A DNA stretch of 33,926 bases from Terramyces sp. JEL0728 (taxonomy: Eukaryota > Chytridiomycota > Chytridiomycetes > Rhizophydiales > Terramycetaceae). The number at the start of each line of letters is the position of its first letter. Positions within the stretch are counted from its first letter, which is position 1. The translations under genes and the position numbers were made by a program. Under the pieces are notes generated by a model. It saw only the letters and a program-made list of their open reading frames with translations, was not told the origin of the DNA and made no database searches. Of this stretch, positions 26,958 through 33,926 are shown piece by piece. Location: positions 1 through 33,926 of the forward strand of contig JADIIU010000134.1 in NCBI GenBank assembly GCA_027603945.1. Direction: 5' to 3'.

Positions 26958-28433
26958 ATGATTTTACAGTCAATCTGGACTACCTATGAATGCACGGGTA
27001 CACCTTCATCATTCATGTTATTCAATGAATCGTATGCACCTGCAATCTACTATATCAATCCTATTCCATATTGCGGCATGAATAATTTTCCCAAAGAAAA
27101 TGGCGAAGGCTGCTGTATTTCATCTGTTGATTTAATAGCCTCGGGAGGAGTTTCGAGTTGGATAAATACATATCTTGATGATTTTTGGACAGTGTCAAAC
27201 TCTGCACATTCGTTGGCTAATGGACATACATACTGTGTTCTGGCAGATATATTTCTGGGCATGTACAATTACACTGAAACAATGTACTATTTAAATAATA
27301 ATGAATGTATATACGGAGCTCGGTGCCAGGACGATCTACTCACTATTTATCAGGATAATGATTGTCAGAATGAATTCGAAGTGTTTGCAATCTCGACTGC
27401 ACCTGCTGTTTATCAATCCGGTTTAGGAAATGTAACTGTGTCGCTTTACACGTTCAGCGATGCAAAGAATTACATTTCGTGGCATGCTTATGCGCCTTCA
27501 TACGAGTTTGCGCTTGGAACAGGAACCAATATCGAAAAATTTGCAGTATTTTGTTTTACATTGTCGATCCTAATTTCGCTATGTGTGTGGATATACTATA
27601 TACCCCGCAGAAAGACGTTAATCATAGTAATGTCTTTGATATGTCTCGCCAGAACTGTAACGTTTGTCGCTTATTCTTATGCACAATTCCCAACAACCTT
27701 GTCACTAACTTGGACGACGTTTATTCTAGATTTGGCCAAAATATACTGTTTATTGGGCAATTATATTACTTGCGATATGATGAGCAAGATCCTCAACATT
27801 AAGAACGATGCAAAACGATTTATATCATACGGGGTTGTTACACTAGCATTCCTTGGCCTGGAATGTATGAGTTGGTACCAGGATGTAATGCAAATGTACC
27901 CAGAAATTATTCCAGATTTGATCTTTTTTGAAAAGATTTGTTCGGTAGCATACCTGACTGACAATATCTATACCGGGTTTATTTTCTTTGTCGACAGTTT
28001 ACCCGTTGCGCTTCTGTTTTACAAAATAGTTGGCCAACAGAAGACAGCAAGGATCAAAGAAGGACAGGATTCATCTGTTGTTAGTCTGTTGAAGCAATAT
28101 TGGAAAATGTGTCTTATAATGGTGTTGCAAATCTGTGCGGGTATTGCTCACTTGTCGCTCAACTACATTGCATATTCCACAACTTTGCTTGGGGATGACA
28201 AGGTGGTACTATCAATGTCATCGGTATATCTACTAATTCAGAACAATCACAACCTCCTTATCATATTCTTATACGAATACCTGTGTTTATTTACCTGGGA
28301 GTTGGTTCATCCAAAGACTAATGATCCAATGCCACAAAAGCAGGTAATGTTGTTGGAGGTGGCCAGTTCAAATGCAAAGAATGCAGAAGCGACCGCAATT
28401 ATGAGTGGAACGGTTGAAGTTAAGCCTCTATGA
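26958..28433 (+). CDS. Seven-TM protein with Cys-rich N-terminal region, paralogue 2
   Basis: 491 residues, tandem to paralogue 1 with 75 bp between them. Same layout: ILQSIWTTYEC start, YCG, GEGCC, HTYC and CIYGARC cysteine blocks, then seven membrane segments beginning at KFAVFCFTLSILISL and ending near LLIIFLYEYLCLFTWELV. The loop before helix 2 is basic (RRK), as expected for a cytoplasmic side, which puts the Cys-rich region outside if the helix count is right. The C-terminal tail is short and polar. With paralogue 1 it forms one subfamily of the tandem cluster. Confidence 0.8.
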   Translation: MILQSIWTTYECTGTPSSFMLFNESYAPAIYYINPIPYCGMNNFPKENGEGCCISSVDLIASGGVSSWINTYLDDFWTVSNSAHSLANGHTYCVLADIFLGMYNYTETMYYLNNNECIYGARCQDDLLTIYQDNDCQNEFEVFAISTAPAVYQSGLGNVTVSLYTFSDAKNYISWHAYAPSYEFALGTGTNIEKFAVFCFTLSILISLCVWIYYIPRRKTLIIVMSLICLARTVTFVAYSYAQFPTTLSLTWTTFILDLAKIYCLLGNYITCDMMSKILNIKNDAKRFISYGVVTLAFLGLECMSWYQDVMQMYPEIIPDLIFFEKICSVAYLTDNIYTGFIFFVDSLPVALLFYKIVGQQKTARIKEGQDSSVVSLLKQYWKMCLIMVLQICAGIAHLSLNYIAYSTTLLGDDKVVLSMSSVYLLIQNNHNLLIIFLYEYLCLFTWELVHPKTNDPMPQKQVMLLEVASSNAKNAEATAIMSGTVEVKPL

Positions 28434-28770
28434 ATTCTACGGCACTTATCATTGCGTTTGCAGCATTCAAACGCTGATATCTGGTATCAGTTAAGAAAGT
28501 TTTAGTATCAAAATTTGTTTTTGCAATTTAGTTTTTGAACCATTCTCTCTTTATCGACAAAAGTCGAATGGGGCAAGACGCAGTGAATTAAATTGAATGG
28601 TGGAGCATAGAGTCTAACTATTTCAGGTGAATTTTTGGCTATTACGCGAAAACAATCAATTAATATTTCAATGCATTGACGTATCGGATATCAAAGCTAG
28701 TGATTGATGCTTTTTGCTTCCTATGGATCACGATATTGATTTCGCACATCGATAACGTCATCCTTTCTAA
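28434..28770. other. Intergenic region between seven-TM paralogues 2 and 3
   Basis: 337 bp. GCGTTTG (28454-28460) and CAAACGC (28468-28474) form a perfect 7-bp inverted repeat with a 7-nt loop, just after paralogue 2. The TGACGTATCGGATAT element is at 28677-28691. No gene is recognised. Confidence 0.4.
28755..28760 (-). promoter_or_regulatory. ACGTCA element upstream of seven-TM paralogue 3
   Basis: ACGTCA (TGACGT on the minus strand) ends 10 bp before the ATG. A second, longer copy, TGACGTATCGGATAT, lies at 28677-28691. Confidence 0.35.
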
Positions 28771-30297
28771 ATGGCAGTAGTTCTGCAGTCAATCTGGACA
28801 GGATTAGAGTGCCAAGGAATCCCAGATTCTCTCATCTTGTTCAATACTACTTTTGGCCCAGAGTACTATGCGTGGAACCCAATCAGCTTTTGCGGTTATT
28901 CTAAACAATCGTCAGTATTTGGAGATGGTTGCTGCGTGTCTTCAATAGATCTGTCTTATACAAGTGGCATGCAGAGTTGGTTAAATACAGCCCTGGTTGA
29001 AGAATGGACATTTGACAAGGCAGCCTTTAAATCGGCAAATAATCAAACTTATTGCATGGTACAAAGCCAGGATGTATATTTCAACACCAGCAGCGAGATT
29101 CTTTATGGCGTAAATGCAGTACTATATCGAAATACCGGCAAATGCATTTATGGAGCTGTGTGTTCAGGCGCTTGGGTTGATTTTTATAAAGATTTGGAGT
29201 GTACTGAGTTAATTGAACATATTGATTTCAATTCCTCTCCGCAAGCCATCTATCCCTCAAAATACCTTGGAAATGTAACCATTACTACGTACACTTTTAC
29301 AGAGGCAAAGAACTACGTTGACTGGACTACATTGCAGCCTGGTGCAGAATTGGTACCTGGATTCGGTTCAGCGTCAGGAGCGTTCTCACTCTTGTGTTCC
29401 ATACTATCAGTCATAGTGGCACTCATTGTATTTGGGTATTATTCATATGGTTTCTATTTGGGGAGGAAAACACAGCTGATGGCAGCACTAACTCTGGTCA
29501 ATTTAGCAAGAACAGTGTTGGCAATTATTTATTACTACGTCGTTTTTCCTTATAGCGAAACTGTAACTCAAATTATTACTGCGCTAGATTGTATGCGCAT
29601 CATCTTTTTAGGATTCAACTTTTTGAGCTGCGGGATGCTGGTAAAGATCCTCAATTTGAAATCCAACGTATACAAAGCAATTCCGTACATATTTGTTACG
29701 CTAGTATTCATTGCAATCGAAACGCCGCTTATATATATACATATCGTGATGCTTACACCTTCCTTACAAACAGACGCGGTTGCCCCGACATACAATGAAG
29801 TAGTGCTGTTTGCATACTATATGAATGGTGCAAACACTCTATTCCTGTTCCTTTTTGACTCTTTGCCGATTGTAATGCTGCTGATAAAGTTGCTTCTGAA
29901 GCAACAGCAAATGCAAAAACAAAAAGAAGGTAAAATCAACTACAAGACGATTATAAGAAAGTACTGGGTAATGCTGGTTGTATTAGTGATTCAGATTACT
30001 AATGGCGTGGCCTATATCACTGTGGACTACGAAGCAGACAATACTTTATGGCTTGGAAACGATAGAGGAGCCATCGCAATCACTCTATTCTACCTGTTTA
30101 TTATCAACTGGCACAACTTTGCCGTTATTATATTATTTGAATATCTAAGACACTTTACTTGGGAATTGGTCAATCCTCCTGCGTCAACTAATCTGCTGAC
30201 AAACAAACCGCGGATGCTGATGGATGAAGTCAACAACTCGACGAATTCAAAAGATGTAGCGAATACTATAAAAGGAGACAAGACTATCCTTCAATAA
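28771..30297 (+). CDS. Seven-TM protein with Cys-rich N-terminal region, paralogue 3
   Basis: 508 residues, starting MAVVLQSIWTGLECQG. It has the conserved cysteine blocks (FCG, GDGCC, TYC, CIYGAVC, LEC) and seven helices, the first near GAFSLLCSILSVIVAL and the last near NWHNFAVIILFEYLRHFTWELV. A basic loop between helices 5 and 6 (KQQQMQKQKEGK) suggests a cytoplasmic face. It is most like paralogue 4: both read LQSIW..LECQG, VDW/YDWTTLQPG and NGxxYITVxxEADNTLWLGND. The gap from paralogue 2 is the longest in the cluster (337 bp). Confidence 0.8.
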   Translation: MAVVLQSIWTGLECQGIPDSLILFNTTFGPEYYAWNPISFCGYSKQSSVFGDGCCVSSIDLSYTSGMQSWLNTALVEEWTFDKAAFKSANNQTYCMVQSQDVYFNTSSEILYGVNAVLYRNTGKCIYGAVCSGAWVDFYKDLECTELIEHIDFNSSPQAIYPSKYLGNVTITTYTFTEAKNYVDWTTLQPGAELVPGFGSASGAFSLLCSILSVIVALIVFGYYSYGFYLGRKTQLMAALTLVNLARTVLAIIYYYVVFPYSETVTQIITALDCMRIIFLGFNFLSCGMLVKILNLKSNVYKAIPYIFVTLVFIAIETPLIYIHIVMLTPSLQTDAVAPTYNEVVLFAYYMNGANTLFLFLFDSLPIVMLLIKLLLKQQQMQKQKEGKINYKTIIRKYWVMLVVLVIQITNGVAYITVDYEADNTLWLGNDRGAIAITLFYLFIINWHNFAVIILFEYLRHFTWELVNPPASTNLLTNKPRMLMDEVNNSTNSKDVANTIKGDKTILQ

Positions 30298-30323
30298 AAT
30301 TTACAACTTTTTAACCTTTTGAT

Positions 30324-30329
30324 ACGTCA
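30324..30329 (-). promoter_or_regulatory. ACGTCA element upstream of seven-TM paralogue 4
   Basis: ACGTCA ends 6 bp before the ATG. With its flank it reads GATACGTCA, the exact reverse complement of TGACGTATC at 28677-28685. Confidence 0.35.
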
Positions 30330-30335
30330 CTTTCA

Positions 30336-31847
30336 ATGACCATAGTACTGCAGTCCATATGGGCCGAATTAGAGTGCCAAGGTGTGCCAGACTCGCTAAT
30401 ATTATTCGATACCACACTCGGTCCACTCTATTATAACTGGAACCCAATCAGTTTTTGCGGAATGACAAATTTAGCAACCCCAAATGGCGATGGGTGTTGT
30501 ATATCTTCAATAGATGTAGAAGGCACGGATGGGATTTACAGCTGGTTGAATACTGCTCTAGTGGATGGCTGGAATTTTGCAAATGCAGCGTACGAGTCTG
30601 CGAATGGACATACTTACTGTATGCTGCAAAGTCAAGATGCAGTATTCACGACAAATGCCACCATCCTATCGCTAACCAATGCTGTATTGTATAGAAATAC
30701 TGGTGACTGCATCTATGGTGCTAAATGCACAGACTCTTCAGTGTCCCTTTACAGTGACCTGGAATGTACAAACTTTGTAGAACAGATTCCAGTCTATAAT
30801 AATCAAACAACTGATAGCGTTTCTGTCCAACTGGGAAATATTTCACTTTCAATGTACACATTTACGCAAGCAAAGAATTATTACGATTGGACCACCTTGC
30901 AACCTGGCTCAGAGTTAGTGCCTAGAACGGATACTATCGCTGGAGTTTTCGCTATTATTTTTGCCATTTTGTCATTGGCTGTCGGGCTGGCAGTGTTGGT
31001 ATACTATAGCTACAGTGTATACAAAGGGAAAAAGAAGTTGCTAATGGCGGCACTAACACTAATCAGTTTCACAAGGACCGTGCTTGATATAGTGTACACA
31101 TACGTGATTTTCACTGATAATCTGACTTTAAACTCACTCCACATTTCATTGGATACAGCAAAAATCATATTTCTCTGCTACAACCTGCTTACGTGCAACA
31201 TGCTTGTGAAAATCATGAATCTGAAATCAAGAAAATATCATTTTGTGCTTTATGCGATCGTCACTTGTGCATTTTTATTGATGGAAATCCCGCTACTGTA
31301 TGTGGATATCATTATGACTTTTCCAGACTTGGTAGAAACGGTAGACCTTTACAATCAATTCAGTCTGTTTTCCTACTACATCAATGATATCTACACATTG
31401 TTTATATTTCTATTCGATTCATTGCCAATACTTTTATTGTTTATTAAATTGGTTTACAAGCAACTGCAAGTGCAAAAACAAAAAGACGGTAAAACGAACC
31501 ACAAGTCAATAATCAGCAAGTACTGGATAGTGATATCAGTATTGGCAATCCAAATAACAAATGGAATAGTTTATATCACAGTCAATTTTGAAGCGAATAA
31601 TACTTTATGGCTGGGTAACGATCAAGCAGTGCTCTCAGTCTCACTATTCTATTTATTTGTCATAAATTGGCACAATTTTGGAGTTATAATCTTGTATGAA
31701 TATTTACGACATTTCACTTGGGAGTTGTTGAATCCTGCCTCATCTGTGCCTGAAAAGCCGTATCCAAAGATGCTTTTAGACCAAGTAAAGAACCCGCCAA
31801 ACTCTACTGAGCAAACAGTAAGGATTGACAAGACGATAATAAATTGA
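30336..31847 (+). CDS. Seven-TM protein with Cys-rich N-terminal region, paralogue 4
   Basis: 503 residues, only 38 bp after the stop of paralogue 3. It starts MTIVLQSIWAELECQG, keeps the cysteine blocks (FCG, GDGCC, TYC, CIYGAKC, LEC) and the WTTLQPGSELVP juxtamembrane string, then seven helices ending at NWHNFGVIILYEYLRHFTWELLNP. The basic loop KQLQVQKQKDGK between helices 5 and 6 matches paralogue 3. Together 3 and 4 form the second subfamily, so the cluster probably grew by two rounds of tandem duplication. Function unknown. Confidence 0.8.
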   Translation: MTIVLQSIWAELECQGVPDSLILFDTTLGPLYYNWNPISFCGMTNLATPNGDGCCISSIDVEGTDGIYSWLNTALVDGWNFANAAYESANGHTYCMLQSQDAVFTTNATILSLTNAVLYRNTGDCIYGAKCTDSSVSLYSDLECTNFVEQIPVYNNQTTDSVSVQLGNISLSMYTFTQAKNYYDWTTLQPGSELVPRTDTIAGVFAIIFAILSLAVGLAVLVYYSYSVYKGKKKLLMAALTLISFTRTVLDIVYTYVIFTDNLTLNSLHISLDTAKIIFLCYNLLTCNMLVKIMNLKSRKYHFVLYAIVTCAFLLMEIPLLYVDIIMTFPDLVETVDLYNQFSLFSYYINDIYTLFIFLFDSLPILLLFIKLVYKQLQVQKQKDGKTNHKSIISKYWIVISVLAIQITNGIVYITVNFEANNTLWLGNDQAVLSVSLFYLFVINWHNFGVIILYEYLRHFTWELLNPASSVPEKPYPKMLLDQVKNPPNSTEQTVRIDKTIIN

Positions 31848-31915
31848 CAATGTTTGCTTTCATAAATTACTATGAATTGAAATCACGGTGGCACTTACAA
31901 GTAGCTTCCTGATAG

Positions 31916-32227
31916 TTATAAATATCGTGCGGATACGAGTTCCTTGGATCTTGTGCTGCAAAAGTTATTGGCAGGCTCAATCACTGTTTCATCCACAATA
32001 ACTGGAAATTTCAAGTTGATGTGAAAAGGTGAATTGGTGTTGTGCAATAGCCATGCTATCCAGCTGTCTATTATTATAACGTATTTGGGATGAAGCGGAA
32101 ATGAAGGGGTTGAGGTATTCGGCTTACTTTGAATTACAGAATATATAGCTTGTAATGCTACTTGGAACTCACACAAGTTCAAAATCACAAACAACTCACA
32201 GTTCATCCTGTACAGCACTGGTCCCAT
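31916..32227 (-). CDS. Possible small protein, unrecognised
   Basis: An ATG-started frame of 103 residues (MGPVLYRMNCELFVILNL...). Its middle (LHPKYVIIIDSWIAWLLHNT) looks protein-like and the codons resemble those of neighbouring genes. It has no recognised motif, no signal peptide and no obvious membrane segment. It could be a complete small gene, one exon of a larger one, or chance. It fills part of an otherwise empty 710-bp gap. Confidence 0.3.
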   Translation of the reverse strand: MGPVLYRMNCELFVILNLCEFQVALQAIYSVIQSKPNTSTPSFPLHPKYVIIIDSWIAWLLHNTNSPFHINLKFPVIVDETVIEPANNFCSTRSKELVSARYL

Positions 32228-32510
32228 GCAAGTCCCTTCTATGGGCTAACAACTAACAGATTTAAATCTGGTACATGTTGCCGTGGGCTTTTTCTTTAAG
32301 ATTAATTTTGAAACCTTCAAGGGAAATTGAAGCAGGACTTTGCTTGCTGTTGCGACTTTTGAAGTAAGTAAATCATTTCCGTCAATGGGAATATTTTCTC
32401 TTGCAAATTTATTATATTTTCACTCTTGTTTCTGTTTGCTCCAGCTTGGGCTCTGTGGGGGCATCTTGGCTCAGAAATGAAAAAGCCTGCGTTTCAACCT
32501 CCAAAGCCAT

Positions 32511-32517
32511 TATAAAT
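32511..32517 (+). promoter_or_regulatory. TATA box of the secreted repeat-protein gene
   Basis: TATAAAT begins 47 bp before the ATG at 32558, at a usual distance for a TATA-driven gene with a short leader. Confidence 0.5.
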
Positions 32518-32557
32518 ACTTGACAGATGGCGGTGAGGTTTTAGAAACTCTGTAGAA

Positions 32558-33926
32558 ATGATTGCACATATTCTAGTTTTACTTGCTGCTGTCCAAGCTC
32601 GAAATTACTATGGCGGAAATACAAACAACTTGCAAGGTGACACTGGCACTACTGATGCCGCCGTCCCTGTAGTTACTACTACTGATGCAGCTCAAGCTAC
32701 TACTGACGCTGCCCAAGCTACCACCGACGCCGCTCAAACTACCGATGCACAAAATAACAATGGAAACCAAAATGGTGGAAATGTCCAAACTACCGATGCA
32801 CAAAATAACAATGGAAACCAAAATGGTGGAAATGCTCAAGCTACCACAGATGCTGCTGCACAAGCAACTACCGATGCCGCCAATGCTCAAACTACTGATG
32901 CTGCCAATGCTCAAACCACCGCAGATGCCAGCCAAACCACTGATGCAAACGCACAATCAACTACTACCTCAGCTGGGGCTGCACAAGCTTCTGTTGTTGC
33001 CAATGTTGACTCTTCCGCTTTGCCAAACGGAATTTCCAGCATCGCTCAACCTCCAACCAGCGAATTCTGCAAACAATTCCTTCCAAAAATCCCAGAAAAC
33101 AATGGTACTCAGCTCAAGCAAGGCGGTCAATCATGCTCCAGCACTGCAATGGGTCTTGTTCCAGACTTGAGCAAGATGATTAGCTCTTTGATTGTCCAAC
33201 CTGAATATGGTGCTACCATTGATGCATCTAAAAATAACACTGTTGTCGTAAAAACTCTCAACTTGGAAGCTGGCTTCTTCAACAACCCAAACACCCAATA
33301 CTATTTGGTTCCTGCTACTCTCAACAAAGCACAAATCCTGCAAGGACACCAACACGTTACTGTAGAACCGCTCATCAACGGAAACAACCCTCTCAACCCA
33401 AAGAACTTTACCTTCTTCAAGGGTATCAACGATGCTTCTGTCGATCCAGAAAAGGAACTCTTATCTGCCACTATCCCTGCTAATACTTTGAAGAACGATG
33501 GTGTATACAGAATCTGCACCATCTCTGGTACCGATGGCCATCAAACTCCAATTTCCCCAGTCGTCAAGAGAGGTTCTCAAGATGATTGTATCCGTATTAA
33601 TGTCATCAACTCCAAAGGTGGTCCAATCCACCAAAACACTGCTGATGACTCTGCTCAAAACACTCAAATAACTCAAAACGGACAAGGAACTGGTCAATCT
33701 GCCACCAACGACAACTCTGGTAAAGATGCTGCTGGCGGTAACATGAACCAACAAATGGCTGACAAGAATTCTCAAATTGGTGTTGATCCTAATGCTGTCA
33801 ATGGACAAGGTGCTCAAGTTATTGTAAACGGCGATGCTGGCAATGCTGGAAACAACAACGGTAACGCCGGAAACAACAACAACGCCAACAACAACAACGC
33901 CAACAACAACAACGCCAACAACAACA
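32558..33926 (+). CDS. Secreted fungal protein with repeats and a conserved domain, 3' end beyond window
   Basis: The frame stays open from the ATG to the window edge (456 codons), so the gene is truncated. A signal peptide (MIAHILVLLAAVQA, about 1-14) is followed by Thr/Asp/Ala/Gln-rich repeats (TTDA units) to about residue 145. A folded region at about 150-350 contains FCKQFLPKIP, CSSTAMG, a YYLVPATLN/GHQHVTVEPL block, FTFFKGIND and RICTISG...RGSQDDCIRINV. I recognise this as a domain found in secreted proteins of many fungi, with unknown function. A Gln/Asn/Gly-rich tail then runs into Asn repeats. Probably a wall or extracellular-matrix protein; intronless as far as seen. Confidence 0.85.
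   Translation, partial: MIAHILVLLAAVQARNYYGGNTNNLQGDTGTTDAAVPVVTTTDAAQATTDAAQATTDAAQTTDAQNNNGNQNGGNVQTTDAQNNNGNQNGGNAQATTDAAAQATTDAANAQTTDAANAQTTADASQTTDANAQSTTTSAGAAQASVVANVDSSALPNGISSIAQPPTSEFCKQFLPKIPENNGTQLKQGGQSCSSTAMGLVPDLSKMISSLIVQPEYGATIDASKNNTVVVKTLNLEAGFFNNPNTQYYLVPATLNKAQILQGHQHVTVEPLINGNNPLNPKNFTFFKGINDASVDPEKELLSATIPANTLKNDGVYRICTISGTDGHQTPISPVVKRGSQDDCIRINVINSKGGPIHQNTADDSAQNTQITQNGQGTGQSATNDNSGKDAAGGNMNQQMADKNSQIGVDPNAVNGQGAQVIVNGDAGNAGNNNGNAGNNNNANNNNANNNNANNN
32735..32836 (+). repeat. 51-bp tandem repeat, two copies
   Basis: 32735-32785 and 32786-32836 match at 49 of 51 positions, each encoding QTTDAQNNNGNQNGGN plus one residue. It is in frame, so copy-number change would lengthen the protein without breaking it. 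Confidence 0.9.
33872..33926 (+). repeat. 15-bp minisatellite encoding NNNNA
   Basis: Three perfect copies of AACAACAACAACGCC (33872-33916) and a partial fourth run into the window edge. They encode Asn-Asn-Asn-Asn-Ala in frame. The array may continue beyond the window. Confidence 0.9.

Larger units (their letters stand above)
31848..32557. other. Intergenic region with one doubtful ORF
   Basis: 710 bp between the seven-TM cluster and the secreted repeat protein. It contains the doubtful minus-strand ORF at 31916-32227, a perfect 14-bp palindrome CAGATTTAAATCTG (32257-32270) and a TATA box at 32511. Nothing else is recognised. Confidence 0.4.

Noticed and set aside
21674..28479. 15-bp string ATTCAAACGCTGATA shared by 21674-21688 and 28465-28479
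   Set aside because: Too short and without matching flanks to be called a repeat family or mobile element; the second copy is part of a local hairpin.
32579..32956. Ser/Ile/Gly-rich frame on the minus strand
   Set aside because: Antisense shadow of the TTDA repeats of the secreted protein gene.

Overview
The window is nuclear DNA from a fungus, probably an early-diverging one (chytrid, rozellid or aphelid grade). Fungal markers are family-1 carbohydrate-binding modules (CBM1), a cytosolic Hsp104, the ERMES subunit Mdm34, a GRAM-TBC-EF-hand Rab GAP and a secreted domain common in higher fungi. A TDP2-like phosphodiesterase and a roadblock dynein light chain suggest an early branch. The exact lineage cannot be fixed from sequence alone.

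The main result is the intron class. Six genes look frameshifted or broken until 22 GT...AG introns of only 19-22 nt are removed. With them out, every reading frame closes and matches its conserved family. Branch-like TAAY/TTAT motifs lie about 4-7 nt before the AG. The one conventional intron (175 nt, in ribosomal protein uS8) contains a fold with all the hallmarks of an H/ACA snoRNA, which would explain why it stayed long. One gene, roadblock dynein light chain at 23579-23951, shows no usable ORF until its four introns are removed.

Layout. 1-1000: secreted protein with three CBM1 domains. 1109-3772 (-): Hsp104, with a heat-shock-element array and TATA box. 4090-5619: small membrane protein, then a TDP2-like enzyme. 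6127-8421: an ATP-grasp ligase fused to a 12-TM MFS transporter. 8824-9391: uS8 with the intronic snoRNA candidate. 9924-11065: two tandem HMG-box genes. 11092-14865 (-): GRAM-TBC-EF-hand Rab GAP, head to head with a small membrane protein (start codons 27 bp apart). 15377-19571 (-): FAD monooxygenase, F-box/WD40 protein and SGNH hydrolase. 19882-21442: Mdm34. 22058-22555: secreted Cys-rich four-repeat protein. 22794-23951: maleylacetoacetate isomerase and roadblock dynein light chain. 24430-25329: protein with two DnaJ-like zinc clusters. 25419-31847: four tandem paralogues of an apparently uncharacterised seven-TM family with a Cys-rich N-terminal region. 32558 to the end: a secreted repeat protein cut by the window edge.

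Most genes are unrelated housekeeping or surface functions packed tightly together. Coherent sets are the tandem seven-TM family, the HMG-box pair, and several secreted or cell-surface proteins. No tRNA, rRNA, CRISPR array or transposon was recognised.
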